Assembly: GCF_013415845.1 (NCBI RefSeq)
Contig: NZ_CP058907.1
Span: forward strand, 2,108,001 to 2,172,000
Origin: Rhodopseudomonas palustris
GTDB lineage: Bacteria; Pseudomonadota; Alphaproteobacteria; Rhizobiales; Xanthobacteraceae
Direction: 5' to 3'
DNA length: 64,000 nucleotides
The notes under the pieces are model-generated. The model made no database searches, had not been told where the DNA came from, and worked only from the letters and a program-made list of their open reading frames with translations. This document shows positions 39,448 to 47,819 of the stretch, one piece after another. The position numbers were made by a program, and so were the translations under genes. Each line of letters begins with the position of its first letter. The first letter of the stretch is position 1.

Positions 39448-40836
39448 ATGTCCGAACGCTGGACACCCGATAGCTGGCGCGCCAAGCCGGTGCAGCAGAT
39501 GCCGCAATATCCCGACGCGAAGGCGCTTGCGGATGTCGAGGCGCAGCTCGCGAGCTTTCCGCCGCTGGTGTTTGCGGGCGAGGCGCGCAACCTGAAGAAG
39601 GCGCTGGCCACGGTGGCGGCCGGCGACGCTTTCCTGCTCCAGGGCGGCGATTGCGCCGAGAGCTTCGCCGAGCACGGCGCCAACAACATTCGCGACCTGT
39701 TCCGCGTCTTCCTGCAGATGGCGATCGTCTTGACCTACGCCGGCGCCTCGCCGGTGGTGAAGGTCGGCCGCATCGCCGGCCAGTTCGCCAAGCCGCGCTC
39801 CGCTCCGGTCGAGAAGCGCGACGGCGTCGAGCTGCCGAGCTATCGCGGCGACATCATCAATGACGTCGCGTTCACCGAGGAAGCCCGCGTACCCGATCCG
39901 CGCCGGCAGATCGAAGCGTATCGGCAGTCGGCCGCGACGCTCAACCTGCTGCGCGCCTTCGCCAAGGGCGGCTACGCCAGCGTCGAGAACGTCCATAGCT
40001 GGATGCTGCAGTCGGTGAGCGACAGTCCGCAGTCGAAGGCCTATGCGGATCTCGCCGATCGCGTTTCTGGCGCGCTGGATTTCATGCGCGCCTGCGGCCT
40101 GACCTTCGCGGTCGATTCCTCGCTCGGCACCACGGATTTCTACACCAGCCACGAAGCGCTGCTGCTCGGCTACGAGCAGGCGATGACCCGCGTCGACTCG
40201 ACCACGGGTGATTGGTACGCGACCAGCGGCCACATGCTGTGGATCGGCGACCGTACCCGCCAGCTCGACCACGCCCATGTCGAGTATTTCCGCGGCATCA
40301 AGAATCCGATCGGCCTGAAGTGCGGTCCGTCGCTCAAGACCGACGAACTGCTCAAGCTGATCGATATCCTCAATCCCGACAACGAGCCGGGGCGGCTGAC
40401 GCTGATCGGCCGTTTCGGCCATGAGAAAATCGGCGAGCACCTCCCGGCGATGGTTCGCGCCGTGAAGCGCGAGGGCCGGACCGTGGTGTGGTCGTGCGAT
40501 CCGATGCACGGCAACACCATCACGTCGAACTCGGGCTACAAGACCCGGCCGTTCGATCGCATCCTGTCGGAAGTGCGCTCGTTCTTCGCGGTCCATGCCG
40601 CGGAGGGGACGCATGCCGGCGGCGTGCATCTGGAGATGACCGGCCAGAACGTCACCGAGTGCCTCGGCGGCGCCCGCGCCATCACCGACGAAGACCTCAA
40701 CAACCGCTATCACACCGCCTGCGATCCCCGGCTGAACGCTGAGCAGTCGATCGACATGGCGTTCCTGATCGCGGACCTCCTGAAGCAGGGCAGGGCCGGC
40801 AAGGCCAGCCCGCTGCAGGCGGCGGCCGGCCTCTGA
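39448..40836 (+). CDS. aroG: 3-deoxy-7-phosphoheptulonate synthase, class II (plant type)
   Basis: A 462-residue class II DAHP synthase, first enzyme of the shikimate pathway. Family blocks are [20 protein letters not shown] at the N-terminus, [14 protein letters not shown] with the metal cysteine, and [20 protein letters not shown] near residue 350. It condenses phosphoenolpyruvate and erythrose 4-phosphate. AGGAG precedes the ATG at 39448. The gene stands alone. Confidence 0.95.
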   Translation: MSERWTPDSWRAKPVQQMPQYPDAKALADVEAQLASFPPLVFAGEARNLKKALATVAAGDAFLLQGGDCAESFAEHGANNIRDLFRVFLQMAIVLTYAGASPVVKVGRIAGQFAKPRSAPVEKRDGVELPSYRGDIINDVAFTEEARVPDPRRQIEAYRQSAATLNLLRAFAKGGYASVENVHSWMLQSVSDSPQSKAYADLADRVSGALDFMRACGLTFAVDSSLGTTDFYTSHEALLLGYEQAMTRVDSTTGDWYATSGHMLWIGDRTRQLDHAHVEYFRGIKNPIGLKCGPSLKTDELLKLIDILNPDNEPGRLTLIGRFGHEKIGEHLPAMVRAVKREGRTVVWSCDPMHGNTITSNSGYKTRPFDRILSEVRSFFAVHAAEGTHAGGVHLEMTGQNVTECLGGARAITDEDLNNRYHTACDPRLNAEQSIDMAFLIADLLKQGRAGKASPLQAAAGL

Positions 40837-40865
40837 CCGGCGCAGCGATCACGATCCGCTACGCG

Positions 40866-40888
40866 ATGGCCGGGCTCGTCCCGGCCAT
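40866..40888. repeat. Fragment of a GGCCGGG-type interspersed palindrome
   Basis: ATGGCCGGG and CCCGGCCAT form a perfect 9-bp stem with a five-base loop after the aroG stop. It resembles the left end of the element at 53962-54092 and could also act as a transcript 3' hairpin. Confidence 0.5.
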
Positions 40889-40966
40889 TCGCATGTTCGA
40901 GCTTCCCTCAACGAGGCTGCCCGCGGCCGGCGTGGGCGTGATGACGGAGATCAGAGGCGTGAACCC

Positions 40967-41320
40967 GTGCTGAGGTTCTGGCGGGCGACGATCAATTCGT
41001 GGCGCGGACTGAAATTCGCGATCCGCTCCGAGCAGGCGATCCGCGAGGAGCTGGTTGCGCTCGTGCTCGCCGTTCCGGCCGCCTGGCTGATCGGCACCAC
41101 GGCGGCACGCCGGGTCGAACTCGTCGCGGTGGTTGCGCTGGTGATCGTGGTCGAGCTGCTGAACACTGCGATCGAAAAGCTGGCCGACCGGCTCACCACC
41201 GAACACGACCTCCAGATCGGCCGGGTCAAGGACATGGGATCGGCCGCGGTCGGCGTCGCGCTGGCAATCGCCGGCTTGTTCTGGCTGTTCGCGCTCGCCG
41301 AGCGGTTCGGGCTGATCTGA
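40967..41320 (+). CDS. dgkA: Diacylglycerol kinase
   Basis: A 117-residue inner-membrane protein with an N-terminal amphipathic helix, three membrane helices and the DgkA motif VELLNTAIEKLADRLTTEHD. It phosphorylates diacylglycerol to phosphatidate, recycling lipid from envelope glucan or lipid A modification. The start appears to be GTG at 40967. It lies 43 bases before nadE on the same strand. Confidence 0.93.
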   Translation: MLRFWRATINSWRGLKFAIRSEQAIREELVALVLAVPAAWLIGTTAARRVELVAVVALVIVVELLNTAIEKLADRLTTEHDLQIGRVKDMGSAAVGVALAIAGLFWLFALAERFGLI

Positions 41321-41363
41321 CCGGCCGATTGCGAAGCCTGCCGGCTGTCGCTAAATCTCGGTT

Positions 41364-43118
41364 ATGACCGAAGCCGCCCGCCTGACGATCTCGCTCGCCC
41401 AGCTCAACCCGACGGTCGGCGACATTGCCGGCAATGCCGACAAGGCGCGCGATGCGCGCCGACGCGCGGCGGCCGATGGCGCCGATCTTGTCGTCTATCC
41501 GGAGCTGTTCATCGCCGGCTACCCGCCGGAAGATCTGGTGCTGAAGCCGGCGTTCCAGGCAGCCTGCCGTGCCGCGATCGAGGACCTGGCGCGCGAAACC
41601 GCCGACGGCGGCCCGGCGATGCTGATCGGCTCGCCGTGGGTCGATAACGGCAAGCTGTACAACGCCTGCGCGCTGCTCGACGGCGGCCGGATCGCGGCGA
41701 TCCGCCATAAGGTCAATCTGCCGAACTACGGCGTGTTCGATGAAAAGCGGGTGTTCGCCCGCGGCCCGGTGTCGGGTCCGGTGACGATCCGCGGCGTCCG
41801 GATCGGCGTGCCGATCTGCGAGGACACCTGGCTCGAAGAGTCCGAAGACTACGAGAACGTGGTGGAGTGCCTGGCCGAAACCGGCGCCGAGCTTCTGGTC
41901 GTGCCGAACGGCTCGCCTTACGCGCGCGGCAAGAACGACATGCGGATGTCGGTGTCGGTGGCGCGCGTCACCGAGAGCGATCTGCCGCTGGTCTACGTCA
42001 ATCAGGTCGGCGGTCAGGACGAACTGGTGTTCGACGGCGCGTCGTTCGTTCTCAACGCCGATCGCACATTGGCGGCGCAGCTGCCCGGCTTCGTCGAGAG
42101 CGTCACCACGCTGAGCTTCGTGAGGGGCGCGGCGGGCTGGCGCTGCGACGGCCCGGTCGCACCGGTGATCGAGGGCGATGAGGCGGACTACGCTGCCTGC
42201 GTGCTCGGCTTGCGCGACTACGTCCGCAAGAACGGCTTCCCCGGCGTGCTGCTCGGCATCTCTGGCGGCATTGACTCGGCGCTGTGCGCGGCGATCGCGG
42301 TCGATGCGCTCGGCGCAGATAAGGTTCGCGGCGTGATGCTGCCGTTCCGCTACACCGCGCAGATCTCGCTCGACGATGCCGGCCGCCTCGCGAGCGCACT
42401 CGGCTTCGGCTACGAGGTGCTGCCGATCGCGCAAGCCGTCGAAGGCTTCGAGGCGATCCTGGCGAAGCCGTTCGCGGGGCTGGAGCGGGACATCACCGAG
42501 GAAAATCTGCAGGCGCGCACCCGCGGCACGCTGCTGATGGCGATCTCCAACAAAACCGGCGCGATGGTGGTGACCACCGGCAACAAGTCGGAAATGAGCG
42601 TCGGCTACGCCACGCTGTACGGCGACATGAACGGCGGCTTCAACCCGATCAAGGACATCTACAAGACGCAGGTGTTCCGGCTGTCGTCCTTGCGCAACCG
42701 CTGGAAGCCGGACGACGCGCTCGGCCCTGACGGCGAGGTGATCCCCGAAAGCATCATCATCCGCCCGCCGACCGCGGAGCTGCGCGAAAACCAGACCGAC
42801 CAGGATTCGCTGCCGCCCTACGACGTGCTCGACGCCATCCTGGAGCGTCTGGTCGAACGCGAGGAGCCGCTGGCGAGTATCGTCGCCGACGGCTTCGATA
42901 AAGACACTGTGGTGCGGATCGAACGGCTGCTCAACATCGCCGAATACAAGCGCCGCCAAGCGGCGCCAGGCGTCAAGGTCACCCGCAAAAACTTCGGCCG
43001 CGACCGCCGCTACCCCATCACCAACCGTTTTCGCGACAAAGCGGAAGTACTGCCGGCGCCGGACGAGGCATTGGTGACGAAGGTTGGGCGGGCGTCGAGC
43101 GAGGCGTTCGAGGGGTAG
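41364..43118 (+). CDS. nadE: Glutamine-dependent NAD(+) synthetase
   Basis: A 584-residue two-domain enzyme. The N-terminal nitrilase-type glutaminase has the catalytic triad Glu47, Lys116 and Cys152 (VPICEDTW). The C-terminal synthetase has the PP-loop LGISGGIDSALCA (about residue 295) and NKSEMSVGYATLYGDMNGGF. It amidates deamido-NAD using ammonia channelled from glutamine. The length is typical of the bacterial two-domain form. Confidence 0.95.
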   Translation: MTEAARLTISLAQLNPTVGDIAGNADKARDARRRAAADGADLVVYPELFIAGYPPEDLVLKPAFQAACRAAIEDLARETADGGPAMLIGSPWVDNGKLYNACALLDGGRIAAIRHKVNLPNYGVFDEKRVFARGPVSGPVTIRGVRIGVPICEDTWLEESEDYENVVECLAETGAELLVVPNGSPYARGKNDMRMSVSVARVTESDLPLVYVNQVGGQDELVFDGASFVLNADRTLAAQLPGFVESVTTLSFVRGAAGWRCDGPVAPVIEGDEADYAACVLGLRDYVRKNGFPGVLLGISGGIDSALCAAIAVDALGADKVRGVMLPFRYTAQISLDDAGRLASALGFGYEVLPIAQAVEGFEAILAKPFAGLERDITEENLQARTRGTLLMAISNKTGAMVVTTGNKSEMSVGYATLYGDMNGGFNPIKDIYKTQVFRLSSLRNRWKPDDALGPDGEVIPESIIIRPPTAELRENQTDQDSLPPYDVLDAILERLVEREEPLASIVADGFDKDTVVRIERLLNIAEYKRRQAAPGVKVTRKNFGRDRRYPITNRFRDKAEVLPAPDEALVTKVGRASSEAFEG

Positions 43119-43144
43119 GGGTAAGTTGCGGGCGCGCGGACAGC

Positions 43145-43164
43145 CGACGCTTTCGCAAGCGTCG
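43145..43164 (+). terminator. Possible hairpin terminator after nadE
   Basis: CGACGCTT and AAGCGTCG form a perfect 8-bp stem with a TCGC loop, 27 bases after the nadE stop. Only a weak T-rich stretch follows, so termination is uncertain. The rest of 43119-43371 shows no gene I can support. Confidence 0.4.
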
Positions 43165-43371
43165 CGCGCTCGGTTTGTTTGACGTGCAACTGACCTGCTG
43201 AGCGTGGCGATAGCCAATCGACTGCGGATCGCGTCGGCGCTCTGCGAAGCAGACCCAGCAGGATCAGTTGGTGAGTACTGCAATTGACCCGAAGCGGACC
43301 TCGCGGGCGAAACTGGTGCGGCACGCCTCAGTGATTTCGGTCAGCGAGTGTCGTCGCCTCTGTCGACGCGC

Positions 43372-43701
43372 TCACTTCTGATTTTTGATGACGAAGTCGA
43401 TCGCCTGGATGACCTTCTTGCCCTTATTCGCCTTGCAATGAACGATGACCTCGTGGATGCCCTGCTTTACACGATCGATCTTGATCGTGTTGTGCTTACC
43501 AAGGCCGTTATACCAGCCGCTGTACCAAACACCCAGGAAGTCCGCGTCTTCTTGATAGGTCCCGGCAAGCTGGGCACAGGTGAGCTCCTGAACGTGAATG
43601 TAGCCCTTGCTGTCGGCATAGGCCGTCAGCGGCGTTTGAGCTTCTGCCGCGCTCGAGACCAACGTCAATGCGCAGGAAATTGCAAACACGATCCTCGTCA
43701 T
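43372..43701 (-). CDS. HdeA-family small periplasmic protein
   Basis: A 109-residue exported protein with a signal peptide (about residues 1-22, ending AEA-Q). The mature part has the two-cysteine HdeA/HdeB pattern: ELTCAQLAGTYQEDADFLGV at the first cysteine and HEVIVHCKANKGKKV at the second, which would form one disulfide. HdeA-type proteins are acid-activated periplasmic chaperones. Family assignment rests on size, cysteine spacing and the YSGWYNGL region, so it is good but not certain. A 20-bp element shared with the gene at 45501 lies 56 bases upstream. Confidence 0.75.
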   Translation of the reverse strand: MTRIVFAISCALTLVSSAAEAQTPLTAYADSKGYIHVQELTCAQLAGTYQEDADFLGVWYSGWYNGLGKHNTIKIDRVKQGIHEVIVHCKANKGKKVIQAIDFVIKNQK

Positions 43702-43757
43702 TTCGGCTCCTCATTTGTCAAGCGTCGGACCCCGTCTAGCAACGGGCCGAGGAGGCA

Positions 43758-43777
43758 GCTACTCAGTAACCGCAATG
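43758..43777 (-). promoter_or_regulatory. Shared 20-bp upstream element, copy 1 (HdeA-like gene)
   Basis: On the minus strand it reads CATTGCGGTTACTGAGTAGC, identical to copy 2 at 45413-45432 and in the same orientation relative to its gene. It ends 56 bases before the HdeA-like start codon. The two copies flank the AraC regulator gene. It is a candidate regulator binding site. Confidence 0.65.
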
Positions 43778-43928
43778 CATTGCGTTCGGCGTCGTCCAGC
43801 GCCGGAAAGCGTCCTCACTTCCGGACTGCCGTCGCAGCCGTTACAGATGCTGGGATGACTCACGTCTCGTGAGGCGCCGCAACCAGAATGGTCGGTGCCG
43901 ATGACGGGGCGACCAGCCAGCTTCGCAG

Positions 43929-44936
43929 TCAGGACGATGCAGGGCTCCTGGCGCGCGACAGCGTGGCCGACGGCGCTTCGCCGAACGCCTTCTTATAATA
44001 GCCCGCGAAGTGACCAAGATTGCCAAAGCCGCAGGAGAGCGCGACCGATGTCACCGAAAGCGCCGGATCGGCGCCGGCCAGCATCTGGCGGGCCCGTTCA
44101 AGACGAATGCGCCTGACGAACTCCATCGGGGAATAGCCGAACTGCCCGCGGAAACTGTGGAAGAGAGTCCGTACGCTCACTCCGCTCACCCGCGCCAGCA
44201 TCTCCACTGTCAGCGGCTGGTCCCAGTATGCCTCGAGATAGTCCGCCACCTTATGGACCGGCCGCCTGCCGGCAGCGGCGGCCTCGCTCATCAGCAATGG
44301 AGTGTAGTTGCTCTCATTGGCGGTCAGGAAAGACAGGATGATCGCCTGCTCGAGCTCGGTCGTGATTTGCTGATGATACCCACCGTCGTGTCGGCCCAGC
44401 CGCTCGACGAGAGACATCAACTGCTCCCACAGCCTGCGCGCCGACGTGCGCCGAAGATTCGAAGTGGGCTTGAAGATGATCGGTTGACTGAGCGGGGCGC
44501 CGATCAGCGCCTCGAGGTTGGTTGCGACCGACCGCTGTGAAACGTTCAGAATGAGCTGCTCGAAATCCGGCGCGTATTTGAGCGTCACCGGCCGAGTTGC
44601 GGAGGCAACGAAGGCGCGGTGCCCCGCGATGTCTGAGCGGAGTCGGCCCGTGCGGGCTTCAGCGCTGCCGGCGTAGGCGAACACCAGCGAATGCGTGTTG
44701 TTGTACGGGACGTCGATGGTGATGCCGGTGCCGTGCCGTCCATAGGTCAGAGCAATATCGCTCAATTCACATCGACTGGCCTCCGCATTGAGTGCGCCGT
44801 CGGGATTGTCCAATTCAAACCGGATGCCCGGATAAAAACGACCAACCTCGTGCTCCAGAAGTTCGATGCTTCCCGTCTTCACATGGCGAAAAGAACTGAG
44901 CGGGTTGGCATGAACGTCGGCGCCACGGGCATGCAT
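43929..44936 (-). CDS. AraC-family transcriptional regulator with cupin-like N-terminal domain
   Basis: A 335-residue regulator. The N-terminal part (about residues 1-200) looks like the AraC-binding-like cupin domain. The C-terminal 100 residues form the double helix-turn-helix (LTVEMLARVSGVSVRTLFHS, then VTSVALSCGFGNLGHFAGYY, with FGEAPSA). It lies between the HdeA-like and His-rich genes. Both of those carry the same 20-bp upstream element, so they are its best candidate targets. Its effector is unknown. Confidence 0.88.
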   Translation of the reverse strand: MHARGADVHANPLSSFRHVKTGSIELLEHEVGRFYPGIRFELDNPDGALNAEASRCELSDIALTYGRHGTGITIDVPYNNTHSLVFAYAGSAEARTGRLRSDIAGHRAFVASATRPVTLKYAPDFEQLILNVSQRSVATNLEALIGAPLSQPIIFKPTSNLRRTSARRLWEQLMSLVERLGRHDGGYHQQITTELEQAIILSFLTANESNYTPLLMSEAAAAGRRPVHKVADYLEAYWDQPLTVEMLARVSGVSVRTLFHSFRGQFGYSPMEFVRRIRLERARQMLAGADPALSVTSVALSCGFGNLGHFAGYYKKAFGEAPSATLSRARSPASS

Positions 44937-45500
44937 TCGAACACCTGTATCGTCGTTGCAAAAGCAATCAGTGTATCAGTCCTGCATATCGCGATTGCGA
45001 CCGACCGGCAATCCGCGACTCCTGCAGACGGTGAGGACTGCCGCTATTCCATGTTCTGATAATAGCGCCGGACAGAGTAATGGCGGAGCTATACTCGATT
45101 TCGAGAACATCCCGAGCGCCGCGCAGCGACTGATTGAAGCGCGTGGACATACATAGCTGTGGACCATTGTGGCGTGGCGCCGGCTTGTCTGAGCGCGATG
45201 ATCAGAAAGTGGCGCGAAAGCTCGTATTGTGTACTTCCCGCATCGTCGAGGCGCCTGCAGCGAACCGAAGGCGTCCCCGGCGCCGGATCGAATCTCGCGC
45301 TGACTTGAATACTCGCCAGGGCTGAGAAGGCGGGTTAGTACGACTTGCGATCTATCTCGCCCGCGCAGCAAATACGCCAAGCGCTACCGTCTTGGAGGAC
45401 GGCACTCATCAACATTGCGGTTACTGAGTAGCGGCATCAAGCCGCCGCTCTAACTTGCGACGGAAGGCGTTCGCGCTTCCATCCGTCGTTAGGAGCTTTG
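44937..45500. other. 564-bp spacer upstream of the AraC and His-rich genes
   Basis: No reading frame here has a convincing start, codon use or motif. The spacer is more AT-rich than its neighbours. It holds the promoter side of the AraC gene, copy 2 of the shared 20-bp element (45413-45432), and the ribosome site AGGAG for the gene at 45501. A small RNA cannot be excluded by eye. Confidence 0.6.
45413..45432 (+). promoter_or_regulatory. Shared 20-bp upstream element, copy 2 (His-rich gene)
   Basis: CATTGCGGTTACTGAGTAGC, an exact copy of the element at 43758-43777, ending 68 bases before the His-rich gene. Upstream of both copies a weaker match continues (TGGA-GACG type bases), which suggests an element longer than 20 bp. 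Function predicted only. Confidence 0.65.
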
Positions 45501-45827
45501 ATGTCGACACCAGCCTCGATCTTCGTTCTCGCCATCGTGGTCTGCGCTGTGGCCGTCACCGGCGCCGACGCCCGTCCGGTCGACCGCCATCACCATCACC
45601 GCGTTCATCGGCACCACCACGTCCATCGTGACGTTGTCGTGGTCGCGCGACCGGTTCGCCCGTGGGTTCGGCGCCCGTATTACGGGACAGTGGTCGCCGG
45701 GGTCGCTCTTGGAACGCTCATCGTTGCGAGCTCGGCCCCACCGGCGCCTTCACCGACCTTGTGCTGGTATTGGGCCGATGCAGCGCAAAATCGCGGGTAT
45801 TGGGACTACTGCAAGAAGCCGAAGTGA
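45501..45827 (+). CDS. His-rich small secreted or membrane protein
   Basis: A 108-residue protein with a signal peptide (about residues 1-24, ending ADA-R), then a dense histidine stretch (DRHHHHRVHRHHHVHRDV) and a hydrophobic segment (about 65-82, YYGTVVAGVALGTLIVASSA), ending in a short Trp/Tyr/Cys-containing tail. Histidine runs may bind metals or buffer protons near neutral pH. AGGAG precedes the ATG. It shares an upstream element with the HdeA-like gene. I do not recognise a named family. Confidence 0.7.
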   Translation: MSTPASIFVLAIVVCAVAVTGADARPVDRHHHHRVHRHHHVHRDVVVVARPVRPWVRRPYYGTVVAGVALGTLIVASSAPPAPSPTLCWYWADAAQNRGYWDYCKKPK

Positions 45828-45993
45828 GGCCCGCCAAACATCCGCCGCTCATCTCCTGAACGGCGCCGCGCGCTCGATACGATCGCTACTCATTTCCTGC
45901 CGCTTTCGCCCGACCAACCATCGCTTTTCGATCTGAGCCGCCGCCCGAAGCAGGCCGGATCGCCAGCCGCCAAGGCCGACCTGGAGGATGTCC

Positions 45994-47784
45994 ATGACTG
46001 ACCAAACCAACAACACCGCACTGGGGTCGCGCCGCGACTTTCTCGGCCTCGCGATGGGCGCCGTCGCCGCCGGCACGTCGTCCACGGTGCTGGGGCCGAC
46101 GACGGCCGCCGCGCAGGCGCAGCCGGGCGGCGGGAGCCTGCCGCGGAAGCGATCGTCGCGGCGGCCGAACATCGTCTTCATCTTCAGCGATCAGGAGCGA
46201 TTTGCATCGACGTGGCCGAAGGGCCTGTCGCTGCCCGCTCACGAACGCCTGATGCGGACCGGCACCACGTTCCTCAATCACTATTGTCCCGCGGTCATGT
46301 GTACGTCGTCGCGCGCGGTTCTCCTGACCGGTTTGCAGACCGCCGACAACCGCATGTTCGAAAACTGCGATGTGCCGTGGGTCGGCAACCTCTCGACCAA
46401 GATTCCCACTGTCGGCCACATGCTTCGCAAGGCCGGCTACTACACAGCCTACAAGGGCAAATGGCACCTCAATCGGAAGTTCGATACCCAGGAAACCGAT
46501 CGGCTGTTCACCAAGGAGATGGACGACTACGGCTTCTCCGACTATTTCTCGCCGGGGGACATCATCGGCCACACGCTCGGCGGATATCAGTTCGATCCGC
46601 TGATCGCCTCGAGCGCGATCACGTGGCTGCGGCGTAACGGACGGCCGCTGACCGACGACGACAAGCCGTGGGCGCTGTTCGTCAGCTTGGTCAATCCCCA
46701 CGACATCATGTACTTCAACACCGACCGTCCCGGCGAGAAGGTGCAGGATACGGGGACGCTGATCAAGCATGCGGCCCGTGCGCCCGAGCATGAAATGTTC
46801 AAGGCGACCTGGGACGTCTCGGTGCCGAAAAGCTACAAGGAGCCGTTCGACGCGCCGGGCCGTCCGAAGGCCCACGGCGAATTCCTGCAGATATGGGACT
46901 ACGTCCTCGGCCATATTCCGCCGGAAGAAGAACGGTGGCGGCGATTCCACGACTACTACGTCAACTGCACGCGATCGGTCGACGGGCAGGTCGACCGGAT
47001 TTTGCAGGAGCTCGACGCGCTCGGTCTGACCGACAATACGGTGATCTGCTTCACCTCCGACCACGGCGAGGCGGCGGGCGCCCACGGTCTCCATGGCAAG
47101 GGGCCGTTCGCCTATGAGGAGACGGTCCACCTGCCGTTCTTCATGGTCCATCCCGACGTTCGCGGCGGTCAGGACTGCCGCGCGCTGACGGGACACATCG
47201 ACGTCGTGCCGACGCTGCTGTCGATCGCCGGCGTTTCTCCTGAAAAGATCGCCAGCATCGCGGGGCGGCAGCTGCCCGGGAAGGATTTTTCGTCGGTGCT
47301 GACGAATCCCTCCAGCGCGGACATCCATGCGGTGCGCGATGCGATCCTCTTCACCTACAGCGGCCTCGGTGCAAACGACGCGACGCTGTGGAAGACGGTC
47401 GCCGAGGCCCGTGCGGCCGGCAAGAATTCGGCCATGGCCATTCTCAAGCAGGGCTTCAAGCCCGACATGAAGAAGCGCGGCAGCCTGCGGTCGACCTACG
47501 ACGGACGCTACAAGTTCACGCGCTATTTCGCCCCGGCCGAGCGCAATCGACCGACCAATCTCACCGATCTCTACAAACACAACGATGTCGAGTTGTTCGA
47601 TCTGCAGAACGATCCGGAGGAAATGAACAATCTGGCGATCGACAAGGACGCCAACGCGTCGCTGATCTCCACGATGAACGACAAGCTGGAACGCGTGATC
47701 AAGGCCGAGATCGGCGTCGACGATGGACGGGAGATGCCCAACATCCCGCTGATCGAGTGGAATATCGATCGTCCGGATCTGTAG
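45994..47784 (+). CDS. Tat-exported sulfatase with CTSSR active-site motif
   Basis: A 596-residue type I sulfatase. It has a Tat signal (SRRDFLGLAMGAVAAG), the start strand NIVFIFSDQERF with metal-binding Asp, and the active-site motif MCTSSRAVLLTG. In the usual motif C-x-P-x-R the third residue is Pro or Ala; here it is Ser, so conversion of the Cys to formylglycine is likely but not assured. SDHGEAAGAHGLHGKGPFAY and a C-terminal LFDLQNDPEEMNNLA complete the fold. The ATG at 45994 has GGAGG at ideal distance. It forms a pair with the gene 35 bases downstream. The sulfate ester hydrolysed is unknown. Confidence 0.88.
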   Translation: MTDQTNNTALGSRRDFLGLAMGAVAAGTSSTVLGPTTAAAQAQPGGGSLPRKRSSRRPNIVFIFSDQERFASTWPKGLSLPAHERLMRTGTTFLNHYCPAVMCTSSRAVLLTGLQTADNRMFENCDVPWVGNLSTKIPTVGHMLRKAGYYTAYKGKWHLNRKFDTQETDRLFTKEMDDYGFSDYFSPGDIIGHTLGGYQFDPLIASSAITWLRRNGRPLTDDDKPWALFVSLVNPHDIMYFNTDRPGEKVQDTGTLIKHAARAPEHEMFKATWDVSVPKSYKEPFDAPGRPKAHGEFLQIWDYVLGHIPPEEERWRRFHDYYVNCTRSVDGQVDRILQELDALGLTDNTVICFTSDHGEAAGAHGLHGKGPFAYEETVHLPFFMVHPDVRGGQDCRALTGHIDVVPTLLSIAGVSPEKIASIAGRQLPGKDFSSVLTNPSSADIHAVRDAILFTYSGLGANDATLWKTVAEARAAGKNSAMAILKQGFKPDMKKRGSLRSTYDGRYKFTRYFAPAERNRPTNLTDLYKHNDVELFDLQNDPEEMNNLAIDKDANASLISTMNDKLERVIKAEIGVDDGREMPNIPLIEWNIDRPDL

Positions 47785-47819
47785 GCGAGGCGACGTTGGG
47801 GCTGGGGGAGATCAAGTAC

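Noticed and set aside
41226..43283. A 685-codon open frame opposite nadE
   Set aside because: It is a third-position GC shadow of nadE. Composition is low-complexity and no ribosome site or domain is visible.
44976..45380. A 134-codon minus-strand frame in the AraC upstream spacer
   Set aside because: There is no ribosome site, no motif, and codon use is unlike the neighbouring genes. I treat the spacer as non-coding.
43758..45432. The 20-bp inverted pair as ends of a transposable element
   Set aside because: There is no transposase inside, no target duplication, and each copy lies at a similar distance from a start codon in the same orientation. A regulatory element fits better.
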